Part shown: in pieces, positions 7,373 to 14,944 of the stretch
How the letters are laid out: every line of letters begins with the position of its first letter
How positions within the stretch are numbered: position 1 is the first letter of the stretch
DNA from: an uncultured Roseburia sp.
GTDB taxonomy: Bacteria; Bacillota; Clostridia; Lachnospirales; Lachnospiraceae
Direction: 5' to 3'
DNA length: 17,748 nucleotides
Assembly (NCBI GenBank): GCA_947070915.1
Contig: CAMTDY010000041.1
Coordinates: forward strand, 1 to 17,748
Notes under the pieces: model-generated
The model's database searches: none
The model's input: the letters and a program-made list of their open reading frames with translations, nothing else
Told to the model about the DNA's origin: nothing
Made by a program: the position numbers and the translations under genes

Positions 7373-7615
7373 CGAAACGTGTGGGAGCGCGACAGCGCGG
7401 CCTGCACGAAGTGCAGGGCACGTAGAGCTAGGAGGAAGCCGAAACGTGCAAAAGCGCGACAGCGCGGCCTGCACGAAGTGCAGAGCACGTAGAGCTAAAA
7501 GGAGGCGAAACGTGCAAGAGCGCGCCAGCGCGAGCTGCACGAAGTGCAGGGCACGTAGAGCTTAAAAGGAAGGCGAAACGTGCGGGAGCGCGATAGCGCG
7601 TGCTGCACGAAGTGC
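7373..7615 (+). repeat. Four GC-rich tandem repeats able to fold as three-way junctions
   Basis: Units start at 7373, 7440, 7506 and 7574, each with CGAAACGTG, giving lengths of 67, 66 and 68 bases and a shorter last copy. In unit 2, ACGTGC (7444-7449) pairs with GCACGT (7485-7490) and encloses two hairpins: GCGC-GACA-GCGC (7454-7465) and CTGCAC-GAA-GTGCAG (7469-7483). Units 1 and 3 keep all three stems; in unit 1 the outer stem has one G-U pair. Unit 4 keeps the left arms but decays after GTGC. Each copy is followed by a purine-rich run (AGGAGG, GGAGG, GGAAGG, GGAGAAG). No transposase, unique spacer or coding signal is seen. The region between groEL and the next gene (7308-7640) is entirely this array plus the preceding hairpin. 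Confidence 0.9.
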
Positions 7616-7640
7616 TAAATTACGAATAAGGAGAAGTCAC

Positions 7641-8147
7641 ATGGAACAATTATATGCAGAATCCAGCGTAAAGCAGAAGACAACCGGAAAAGTAATCTTT
7701 CTGAAAACCGTATTAATCATTGGTGTGATTCTTTTATTTGCCATTGGATTTCTGAGCGGGATCACTCTTCTCACATTGCTGTCTATCGCAGCTATTATCG
7801 GACTGATCTGGTTCTGGCCCAGGTTTAACGTGGAATGGGAATATGTATTCTGCGACGGACAGTTGGATTTTGACCAGATCCTCGGAGGAGAGAAAAGAAA
7901 AACCAAGCGGAGAATAGAGCTGGAGGATGCGGATGTGATTGTCCCAATGGATTCCCATCGTATGGACGGTTACAGGCATTTGCCGGTGATTGATTATTCT
8001 TCTCTCCGACCGGATGTGGTAAAATACGGGATTGTGATCCGGCTGGAAGGAAAAGAGGATAAGACAGTGCTGGTCTTTGAACCGGGCCAAAAGATGCTGG
8101 ATATGATCCGGTCAAAGTTTCCAGGGAAGACAGAGATTGCAGAATAG
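7641..8147 (+). CDS. Two-pass membrane protein, DUF6106-like
   Basis: A 168-residue protein of unknown function, with two predicted membrane helices (about 19-38 and 41-60) and a cytoplasmic C-terminal domain rich in beta strands (VEWEYVFCDGQLDFDQILGG, then KRKTKRRIELEDADVIVPMDS). It resembles the clostridial DUF6106 family by layout; I am not certain of that name. Its ribosome site, AAGGAGAAG, lies just past the fourth unit of the tandem repeat, at the place where the earlier units carry similar purine runs. There is no visible promoter between groEL and this gene, so it may be read from the groESL transcript. A strong terminator follows 12 bases after the stop codon. Confidence 0.72.
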   Translation: MEQLYAESSVKQKTTGKVIFLKTVLIIGVILLFAIGFLSGITLLTLLSIAAIIGLIWFWPRFNVEWEYVFCDGQLDFDQILGGEKRKTKRRIELEDADVIVPMDSHRMDGYRHLPVIDYSSLRPDVVKYGIVIRLEGKEDKTVLVFEPGQKMLDMIRSKFPGKTEIAE

Positions 8148-8159
8148 AAAAGAGAAATT

Positions 8160-8202
8160 AGGACCATTGTAAGAGTAAGAGCTTGTAATGGTTCTTTTTT
8201 TT
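8160..8202 (+). terminator. Intrinsic terminator after the two-pass membrane protein gene
   Basis: A 14-bp stem, AGGACCATTGTAAG (8160-8173) with CTTGTAATGGTTCT (8182-8195), includes three G-U pairs. It has an 8-base loop and a run of T residues to 8202. It ends the transcript entering from the groESL side. Confidence 0.92.
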
Positions 8203-8265
8203 GGTCTAAAGATTAGGCGCCACTAGGCAAAGTTGAATATAGAAACAAAAATTCTGACATATTTT

Positions 8266-8303
8266 TACCCATTTTTTACCATGAAATGGACAAGATATGG
8301 GTA
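8266..8303 (+). repeat. Nested inverted repeat in the sulfotransferase promoter region
   Basis: TACCCAT (8266-8272) matches ATGGGTA (8297-8303), and inside it CCAT-GAA-ATGG occupies 8279-8289. The pair brackets the likely promoter region of the sulfotransferase operon and overlaps a tandem TTTTTACC repeat, so it could be an operator. This is inferred from symmetry alone. Confidence 0.4.
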
Positions 8304-8357
8304 TACTATATATTGCATATGATATGAGGTCAAAATTCAGGCCAAAAGATGTATAAT
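8287..8357 (+). promoter_or_regulatory. Candidate promoters of the sulfotransferase / beta-helix operon
   Basis: Two candidates exist. TGGACA (8287-8292), 16 bases, then TATATT (8309-8314) has both boxes near consensus. A perfect TATAAT at 8352-8357 has only a weak -35 (GTCAAA, 8329-8334). Both lie downstream of the terminator at 8160-8202 and upstream of the GGAGG at 8410-8414. I cannot decide between them. Confidence 0.45.
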
Positions 8358-8418
8358 ATGGAAAAATAATGATTCGTGTCGCAGTTTCAGCGATGGACGT
8401 ATCAGAACGGAGGTTGAT

Positions 8419-10440
8419 ATGGGGATCATGAGATTTATGCCGCCTGCACTTCGAGTAGAGTATATGGCAAGACGAGGAATCCCATTTACAAAGGGCTACG
8501 ATGTCAAATTTGACAAAGACTATGAAATAAAATCAAAAGATTATATTCGTTATCAGTCTGTGAAAAAAAATAAGTTTGGTATTGAGACCGATATAAAACA
8601 AGAAAAGGGAATGGCTGTCCGGACACAGGAGAGAGAGCAGGAGCTGATCGAGACATTTAAAAAGGAGCGGTTTTCCTTTGAAGAACCGGGTATTTTTCTG
8701 AATCCATACGGGCTTACGCCTCTTTGCGCGTATGTATTCTTTTATACAGAGGAAGAGTGCAGCGTTCGCTTTTGTGTGGAGGGAAAAACCAAGGAGGCTT
8801 GCATCACAGATCATGCTAAGGGACTTTGCAAGTGGCATCGGGTACCTGTTTACGGTTTGTATCCCGACATGGAAAATACGGTGTTTCTGGAGCTGATTAA
8901 TAAAGATGATCAGGTGGTGGGAAAGAATAGGATTCACATCCAAACAAAACCGCTTCCAAAGTCTATGCAGGATCCAGTGCAGGTGGAAAAACGGACTGAA
9001 ACATCGGCGATGAAGCTGATTTTTGTAGCGGGAAAAAGTACAGTGTATCCTTTCGCTTTTGATGAGTACGGTGATGTGCGTTACATTATGACGTTCCGTC
9101 CCAGGGGCTATGGTTATTTTCCGCTGGCGAACGGTAGATTCATCGTAATGGAGCGGCAGGCGCTGGTGCCTACCTATATGATCCCTCATTCCACACAGAT
9201 GTATGAGATGGACTGGCTGGGGAGGGTTTACCGGACATATTATGTTCCCAATGGAATTCACCATGATGTCTGCGAGATGACGCCGGGGGGAAATCTTCTG
9301 GTGGTGAGCAATTCCCAGTGCGGACATGTGGAGGACTGCATTGCAGAAGTAAACCGCCAGAATGGAAGGATAGAAAAGTTTTTGGATCTTCGGGAAGTTT
9401 TGAAGACCGCTTACCGCGACCGGACGAACTGGATTCATATCAATTCGCTGGAGTATGATCCGAAGACAGGGCATGTTGTATTTTCGGCGAGGAATCTTCA
9501 TAGTATCTTGTGTATCGACTGGAAGACGGATAAACTGCAGTGGATTCTGGGGGAGACGAATTTCTGGAATAAGACGCCCTGGGCCTACAAACAGCTCAGG
9601 ACGCCTAAGGGGATGCCCTGGCATTTCCAGCAGCATTCTGTGAAACGGATCCATGGAGATCTGGACGGGAACCCGGACACTTTCCATCTGATCCTCTTTG
9701 ATAATCATTGGAATCTGAGGCGGAAGATTCCGGCGTATGATCAGGACGAAAAGTCTTATGTCACCGTATATACCATCGATGAGAGAAGAGAAACGGCGAA
9801 AATCGAAAAACGATTTGGCGGGATCAAATCCAAGATCACTTCCAATGGTATTCTTAAACTGGAAGAGAGGCGGCTCTTTTACATGGGAGGCTTTCTGGCG
9901 TATCCAGAAGAAAATGAGGGATGGTGCGGCAGGATCAGTGAGTTTGATTATGATACGGAAAAGGAATTAAACCGATACCGGCTCCGCTATTATTTTTTCC
10001 GCGCTTTTGAGATGAAGCCGAATATGGCGGATCTGGCATCGGCGATGGATCTGTATGAGGAGCCCTGTGTCGGTTATCTCCAGCCTTTTGAAGTGATGGA
10101 AGAGGAGATGACGATTCCCGAGAAAATGGTAGAGGAGGCTCCGCTGGCATGCCAGGAGGAGCGGGTACGGCTCCAGATCGAGGATGGAAATCTCTGGGTT
10201 AAGTCGAGAGATCATCTGGTGAGCCGAGTATTTATGCTAGGGGACAAAAAAAATTATGTAAAAGATTTCCGGGAACCAGAACAGGAACAGGATCTGGCTG
10301 CTGAAATGGAATATTTTCTTTCGATTCCACTTTACAGTTTGGCTCCAGGAGAGTATACTATAGCAGTGGAGTTTAAAAATGAACTCTATAATACGGGAAA
10401 AAAGATCAAAATTAGTAAACACGAGGAGAGTATAAGATGA
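8419..10440 (+). CDS. Arylsulfate sulfotransferase (ASST family)
   Basis: A 673-residue PAPS-independent sulfotransferase that would move sulfate from a phenolic sulfate ester to another phenol through a sulfo-histidine. The N-terminal part includes the beta-sandwich region (FLNPYGLTPLCAYVFF, 93-108). The propeller carries the family active-site motifs: HHDVCEM (281-287), NWIHINSLEYD (337-347), SARN (356-359) and QQHSVKRI (404-411). His282 or 281, His340, Arg358 and His406 would correspond to E. coli AssT His252, His356, Arg374 and the sulfated His436; the alignment is by eye. Unlike periplasmic AssT, the protein starts MGIMRFMPPALRVEYMARRG and shows no signal peptide or lipobox. GGAGG precedes the ATG. 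The stop overlaps the next start (ATGA), so the two proteins are translationally coupled. The C-terminal 110 residues form a beta-rich extension. Confidence 0.88.
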   Translation: MGIMRFMPPALRVEYMARRGIPFTKGYDVKFDKDYEIKSKDYIRYQSVKKNKFGIETDIKQEKGMAVRTQEREQELIETFKKERFSFEEPGIFLNPYGLTPLCAYVFFYTEEECSVRFCVEGKTKEACITDHAKGLCKWHRVPVYGLYPDMENTVFLELINKDDQVVGKNRIHIQTKPLPKSMQDPVQVEKRTETSAMKLIFVAGKSTVYPFAFDEYGDVRYIMTFRPRGYGYFPLANGRFIVMERQALVPTYMIPHSTQMYEMDWLGRVYRTYYVPNGIHHDVCEMTPGGNLLVVSNSQCGHVEDCIAEVNRQNGRIEKFLDLREVLKTAYRDRTNWIHINSLEYDPKTGHVVFSARNLHSILCIDWKTDKLQWILGETNFWNKTPWAYKQLRTPKGMPWHFQQHSVKRIHGDLDGNPDTFHLILFDNHWNLRRKIPAYDQDEKSYVTVYTIDERRETAKIEKRFGGIKSKITSNGILKLEERRLFYMGGFLAYPEENEGWCGRISEFDYDTEKELNRYRLRYYFFRAFEMKPNMADLASAMDLYEEPCVGYLQPFEVMEEEMTIPEKMVEEAPLACQEERVRLQIEDGNLWVKSRDHLVSRVFMLGDKKNYVKDFREPEQEQDLAAEMEYFLSIPLYSLAPGEYTIAVEFKNELYNTGKKIKISKHEESIR

Positions 10441-12779
10441 AAAGAAAAGTACTGATGGCGGGAGCTGTGGCGGCATTGGGAATCGTGCTGGGGACAGCTT
10501 CCAATGCAGAAAATTCACAGGCTGCTGCGAAATATACCATTTCAAAATCGACAAAGCCTTATAACAGTTCATATCGAAGGCTGAAAAGCTATAACAGCAA
10601 GACGAAACATTATTATACGATCAAATCTTACCTGGAGCGCCTTAAGAGCAAGGGAGGAGGTACTCTGGTTCTGAAAAAAGGAACATATAAAGTGTGTTCT
10701 ACACTTGTAGTTCCATCTAACGTGACGATCCAGCTGAAAAATGGGGCGAAGATCAAGAAGACCAATGTGACGGGAACTTCTTCCCTGAAACCTTCTAAAA
10801 CGCTGTTTAAGCTCAGCGATGCCAAGGCAAAAAATTATAAAGGAACCAAAAAAGTAACCATTACCGGCAGCAAGAATGCCACCATTGATATGGGGAAGGT
10901 GCCGAATGCCATCGGAATCGACCTTAGTAATAATTATTATGTCACCGTCTCCGGAATCAAATTCCGCGGAAAAAAGGGCGGTACATACATTAACATTGCC
11001 GGGAGCAAGAGAGTCCGGGTGGAGAAATGTACCTTTGCCAATGGAGAAAAAAAATCTGGGGATAAATACAAAGCTGCATTGACGATAAATTCTGTTGGAG
11101 CAGTTCCCTGTGAAAATGTAAAGATCCTCTCCAATACCTTTACCGGACTGGAAAATGGAGTCGCTTCCACAAAATATAAAAAGGATAAGTATTCTACTAA
11201 AATAGCCATCCAGAAAAACACCTTTACCGATATGGAAAGTTCAGCGGTCCAGGGCAAGATGTGGAATGCTCCGGTTATTTCTAATAACACGGTGAAAAGC
11301 AAGGCCAATACAGTTTCAGCGGCGACGGCATTCAAACTTTACAGCATGTCTGAACCCGCTATCACAGGAAATAAGATCAGTGGCTGCCGCTACCCGATCT
11401 CTTTTAACCGCTCTTCCAGTATTAACAATGTGGTTTCAGGGACAAAGATCGAGCAGATGAAAAACAATACCGTGAGCAACCTGGGACATTACTATGTATT
11501 GTACAAAAATGGATCAACTTCCAGACTGTTTTATTTCCAGACAAAAGAGGACAATAATTTCACCGTATCCCCAAGTTCCAAACCTTACCGGGAACACTAC
11601 GATGACCAGCCGGCATACACGGCAAATGGCGGTCAGACCAAGACATATTTTATGCTCCGTTCTTACATGGAGCAGCTGGAGTACGCAGGCGGCGGTACCA
11701 TCACCCTGACAGCCGGAACCTATACCCTCAGCCACTCAGTATGTATTCCTTCCAATGTGACGGTGAATCTCTCTGACGGGGTGAAGGTGCAGAAGGTAAA
11801 GGCGGTAAATACCAACCTTGCTACCAACAAGACAATGTTTGAGATCGTTCCTCCTTCCAAAGAGGGAGTAAAGAATTCTGTGGGAGGTTACAATGGCTCC
11901 CAGAACGTGACGATCCAGGGAACAGGTTCAGCGGTGATCGACTGTGACAATGTGGTCAATGCCATGGCTGTAGTAATGGGACATGCCCGCAATGTAAATA
12001 TCCGCAACATTGCTTTTACCAATGAATATGGTTCTCACTTTATTGAGCTGAATTCATCCCAGAATGTTAATATTGAGAATTGTTCCTTTACAGATTTCCG
12101 GATCTATGACAATAAGAGCCACAAAGAGGCGATCAATATTGACACCACGGATTCCAATAACAACGGATTTAATTATGAGTGGTCCAACCATGACCGCACG
12201 GCGTGTGATACGGTAAATATCAACAACTGTATTTTTACCAATATGGGCGTGGCAGTGGGAAGCCACACATACTCTGTAAATACGGCAAACCAGCAGGTCT
12301 ATCATGAAAATGTGACGATCCAGAACTGTAAGACCAACCAGACCTATAATGCGGCAATCCGCATCTGGAACTGGAGAAATGCGGTGATCAAGAACAATTC
12401 ATTCCTGGGAGTCCAGGGGCTGGAGGACAACAAAGGGTATAATTATACCTGTATCCTTGTAAGAGGCGCTGTGAATCCGACGATCACCGGAAATACATTC
12501 AGCAAGGGCGGCGTGAAAAAATATTATGCGGTGGTGATCCGCATGCAGACTTCTGCTGAGGTGGAAGCGGCTATCAATGCCGGGTATGCAGATACGATCT
12601 GCGAAATCTCACCCCAGAACCTGGAGGATCTGAAAAATAATACGGTTCTCGAGGGATGTCATAAGAAATACCGGATCATCAATGCAGATGGTTCAGCTAC
12701 AGGGGACTATTTTAAAGATTCTTCCTCAGCAGAGGATGGAGATTCTTCTGAATCCGGGGACGGGCCAGACGGAGAATAA
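10437..12779 (+). CDS. Secreted duplicated right-handed beta-helix protein
   Basis: A 780-residue exported protein of unknown enzymatic role. Residues 1-31 are a signal peptide (MKRKVLMAGAVAALGIVLG, likely cut near SNA or AAA). The mature part consists of two related beta-helix domains, about 40-380 and 383-735. Each opens with KPY..., a SYLERL/SYMEQL helix, a GGGT...GTY turn, PSNVT, a VTI(T/Q)G strand, and then repeated NNTF/NNSF-like coils typical of pectate-lyase-type helices. The last 20 residues are acidic and low in complexity (SSAEDGDSSESGDGPDGE). No LPXTG, S-layer or choline-binding anchor is seen, so it may be released. No lyase catalytic set can be identified by eye; it could be a polysaccharide lyase, an epimerase or a binding scaffold. 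Coupling to the sulfotransferase suggests they act on the same substrate. Confidence 0.82.
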   Translation: MKRKVLMAGAVAALGIVLGTASNAENSQAAAKYTISKSTKPYNSSYRRLKSYNSKTKHYYTIKSYLERLKSKGGGTLVLKKGTYKVCSTLVVPSNVTIQLKNGAKIKKTNVTGTSSLKPSKTLFKLSDAKAKNYKGTKKVTITGSKNATIDMGKVPNAIGIDLSNNYYVTVSGIKFRGKKGGTYINIAGSKRVRVEKCTFANGEKKSGDKYKAALTINSVGAVPCENVKILSNTFTGLENGVASTKYKKDKYSTKIAIQKNTFTDMESSAVQGKMWNAPVISNNTVKSKANTVSAATAFKLYSMSEPAITGNKISGCRYPISFNRSSSINNVVSGTKIEQMKNNTVSNLGHYYVLYKNGSTSRLFYFQTKEDNNFTVSPSSKPYREHYDDQPAYTANGGQTKTYFMLRSYMEQLEYAGGGTITLTAGTYTLSHSVCIPSNVTVNLSDGVKVQKVKAVNTNLATNKTMFEIVPPSKEGVKNSVGGYNGSQNVTIQGTGSAVIDCDNVVNAMAVVMGHARNVNIRNIAFTNEYGSHFIELNSSQNVNIENCSFTDFRIYDNKSHKEAINIDTTDSNNNGFNYEWSNHDRTACDTVNINNCIFTNMGVAVGSHTYSVNTANQQVYHENVTIQNCKTNQTYNAAIRIWNWRNAVIKNNSFLGVQGLEDNKGYNYTCILVRGAVNPTITGNTFSKGGVKKYYAVVIRMQTSAEVEAAINAGYADTICEISPQNLEDLKNNTVLEGCHKKYRIINADGSATGDYFKDSSSAEDGDSSESGDGPDGE

Positions 12780-12794
12780 ATGGGATCATTTAAC

Positions 12795-12832
12795 AGGAAT
12801 GTGGGGTTGCCAATTGACAATCCCACATTCCT
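12795..12832 (+). repeat. 38-bp near-perfect palindrome between the beta-helix gene and greA
   Basis: The arm AGGAATGTGGGGTTG (12795-12809) pairs with CAATCCCACATTCCT (12818-12832), with one G-U, around an 8-base centre that is itself nearly symmetrical. Neither strand has a T-tract after it, so it is not a clear intrinsic terminator. Its right arm lies in the -35 and spacer of the greA promoter, which suggests an operator or a boundary element. Confidence 0.85.
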
Positions 12833-12842
12833 ACGTTATAAT
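12814..12842 (+). promoter_or_regulatory. Perfect-consensus SigA promoter of greA-lysS
   Basis: TTGACA (12814-12819), exactly 17 bases, then TATAAT (12837-12842): all twelve positions match consensus. The start point would be near 12849, with a leader of about 65 bases before greA. The -35 and most of the spacer lie inside the palindrome at 12795-12832. Confidence 0.9.
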
Positions 12843-12914
12843 GAAACGATGTAGAATTAATTTCGATGTGCATGTCTTTTGAGGCGTTGTACAGGAATGG
12901 AGGAAATGGATAAC

Positions 12915-13397
12915 ATGGCTGAAGTGAAGAAGAATATTTTGACGGAGGAAGGGTTAAAAGCTCTGGAAGAGGAACTGCAGGATCTGAAAGTGAACCGCCG
13001 TAAAGAGGTAGCACAGAAGATCAAAGAGGCGAGGGAACAGGGGGACTTATCGGAGAATGCAGAATACGATGCAGCCAAAGAAGAGCAGCGGGATATTGAG
13101 CTTCGGATCGAAGAGATAGACAAAATATTAAAAAATGCTGAGCTGGTTGTGGATGATGATATTGATTCCAGCGTCATCAACATCGGATGTACCGTTAAGA
13201 TCAAGGATCTGGAATTTAAAGAGGATATGGAATATAAGATCGTTGGTTCCACCGAAGCAAACAGCCTGAAAGGAAAAATTTCCAATGAGTCTCCTGTGGG
13301 AAAAGCTCTGATCGGAGCGAAAAAGGGACAGACAGTAGAGGTGGAGGCACCATCGGGCATATTGAAATATAAGATTCTGGAGATCACCAAGAGCTGA
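12915..13397 (+). CDS. greA: Transcription elongation factor GreA
   Basis: A 160-residue factor that enters the secondary channel of RNA polymerase and triggers transcript cleavage to rescue backtracked complexes. The N-terminal coiled coil (about 1-75) carries the tip motif GDLSENAEYDAAKEEQ with the acidic residues at Asp44 and Glu47. The C-terminal FKBP-like domain ends PVGKALIGAKKGQTVEVEAPSG and ILEITKS. Length and motifs are those of GreA rather than GreB. I choose ATG 12915 because family proteins begin MAEVKKN-like; in-frame ATGs at 12897 and 12906 are possible. GGAGG lies at 12899-12903. It is first in an operon with lysS, driven by the perfect promoter upstream. Confidence 0.96.
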   Translation: MAEVKKNILTEEGLKALEEELQDLKVNRRKEVAQKIKEAREQGDLSENAEYDAAKEEQRDIELRIEEIDKILKNAELVVDDDIDSSVINIGCTVKIKDLEFKEDMEYKIVGSTEANSLKGKISNESPVGKALIGAKKGQTVEVEAPSGILKYKILEITKS

Positions 13398-13456
13398 TCA
13401 CAGAATGTAAACATACGAGACGGATACCGAAAGGAAAACAAGAAGGAGAGAGAGAA

Positions 13457-14926
13457 GTGGCAGAAGATATCAATCAGTTGATGAAGGTCAGGAGAGAAAA
13501 ACTGGCTACATTACAGGAAGAGGGAAAAAATCCATTTGAGATAACAAAGTGTGAGGTGAGCCATCATTCCCAGGAGATCAAAGACCAGTATGATGAGCTT
13601 GAGGGGACAGAGGTTACGGTGGCAGGACGTCTTATGTCCAAGAGAGTTATGGGAAAGGCGTCATTCTGTAATGTTCTGGACAGGGACGGCTCCATTCAGG
13701 GCTATGTGGCGAGAGACGAGGTTGGAGAGGACAGCTATAAGGCATTTAAAAAGTTTGATATAGGCGATATTGTGCGAATGGAAGGAAAAGTATTTACCAC
13801 AAAGATGGGCGAAATCTCCATCCATGTAACCGGAATTGAGCTTCTGAGCAAAAGCCTTCAGATTCTTCCGGAAAAATTCCACGGTTTGAAGGATACGGAT
13901 ATCCGATATCGTCAGAGATATGTAGACCTTATCGTAAATCCAGAGGTCCGTGACACCTTTATCAAGCGTACCCGGATCATCAGTGAGATCCGTCGTTTTC
14001 TCGACGACCAGGGATTCCTGGAAGTGGAGACCCCGGTACTTGTACCGATGGCTGGCGGAGCTGCAGCGAGACCTTTTGTGACCCATCACAACACGCTGGA
14101 CGAGGATCTGAATCTTCGTATTTCCCTGGAGTTGTATCTGAAGCGGCTGATCGTGGGCGGACTTGAGAGAGTGTATGAGATCGGACGTGTATTTCGTAAC
14201 GAAGGTTTGTCGATCCGCCACAATCCAGAATTTACCCTTCTGGAGTGTTATCAGGCATTTACGGATTATTATGGCATGATGGATCTGGCTGAAAACCTGT
14301 ACCGTCAGGTCTGCCAGAATGTACTGGGTACGACGAAGATCAGTTATGACGGTGTGGAGATCGATTTTGCAAAACCATTTGAACGTCTTACCATGGTAGA
14401 GGCTGTAAAAAAATATGCGGGAGTGGATTTTGACGCCATTCAGGACGTGGAAGCAGCCAGGCAGGCGGCAAAAGACCATCACATCGAATTTGAGGAGAGA
14501 CATGGCAAGGGCGACATCCTGAACCTGTTCTTTGAAGAGTTCGTGGAGGAAAAGCTGGATCAGCCGACCTTTATCATGGACCACCCGGTGGAGATCTCTC
14601 CCCTTGCGAAGAAAAAGAAAGACAATCCAGAATATACAGAGCGTTTCGAGCTCTTTATCACCAAGAGGGAAATGTGCAACGCTTTCTCCGAGCTGAACGA
14701 TCCGATCGACCAGAAGGAACGTTTTATGAAGCAGGAAGAGATGTTTGCCGCAGGGGATGAGGAAGCCCATCATCTGGATGAGGATTTCATCTGCGCCCTG
14801 GAATACGGCATGCCGCCTACGGGGGGCATTGGGTTCGGTATCGACCGGCTTGTGATGCTGCTTACGGATTCCGCAGCGATCCGGGATGTACTGTTATTCC
14901 CGACGATGAAATCATTGGACAAATAA
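13457..14926 (+). CDS. lysS: Lysyl-tRNA synthetase, class II
   Basis: A 489-residue cytoplasmic enzyme that charges tRNA-Lys. The N-terminal OB-fold anticodon-binding domain includes VAGRLMSKRVMGKASFC (55-71). The class II motifs are RQRYVDLIVNPEVR (152-165) with VETPVL, motif 2 IGRVFRNEGLSIRHNPEFT (242-260), and motif 3 GGIGFGIDRLVML near 455-468. It starts at GTG with AAGGAG about 9 bases upstream. It lies 59 bases behind greA, an arrangement common in Clostridia. There is no terminator right after the stop; instead a repeat-rich patch and a partition module follow. The 3' ends of housekeeping genes are common insertion sites for integrative elements. Confidence 0.98.
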   Translation: MAEDINQLMKVRREKLATLQEEGKNPFEITKCEVSHHSQEIKDQYDELEGTEVTVAGRLMSKRVMGKASFCNVLDRDGSIQGYVARDEVGEDSYKAFKKFDIGDIVRMEGKVFTTKMGEISIHVTGIELLSKSLQILPEKFHGLKDTDIRYRQRYVDLIVNPEVRDTFIKRTRIISEIRRFLDDQGFLEVETPVLVPMAGGAAARPFVTHHNTLDEDLNLRISLELYLKRLIVGGLERVYEIGRVFRNEGLSIRHNPEFTLLECYQAFTDYYGMMDLAENLYRQVCQNVLGTTKISYDGVEIDFAKPFERLTMVEAVKKYAGVDFDAIQDVEAARQAAKDHHIEFEERHGKGDILNLFFEEFVEEKLDQPTFIMDHPVEISPLAKKKKDNPEYTERFELFITKREMCNAFSELNDPIDQKERFMKQEEMFAAGDEEAHHLDEDFICALEYGMPPTGGIGFGIDRLVMLLTDSAAIRDVLLFPTMKSLDK

Positions 14927-14944
14927 TCTCCCATTTTATGCAGG

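Noticed and set aside
6935..7540. A minus-strand open frame of 201 codons over the repeats and the groEL end
   Set aside because: The sequence is repetitive and mirrors the GC-rich array and antisense groEL. It has no ribosome site and no known domain.
7446..7565. A 39-codon GTG-started frame through repeat units 2 and 3, preceded by AGGAGG
   Set aside because: It is Arg/Cys/Ala-rich simply because of repeat composition, crosses strong stems, and changes frame between units of 66, 67 and 68 bases. I see no coding signal.
7373..7615. The tandem array as a CRISPR array
   Set aside because: The units are directly contiguous, with no unique spacers of constant length, and no cas genes are present. 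The repeated part covers the whole unit.
13661..14773. A 370-codon open frame antisense to lysS
   Set aside because: It lies wholly within lysS, resembles no family, and reflects codon bias on the other strand. The same applies to 1396-2235 in glnS and 8533-9708 in the sulfotransferase gene.
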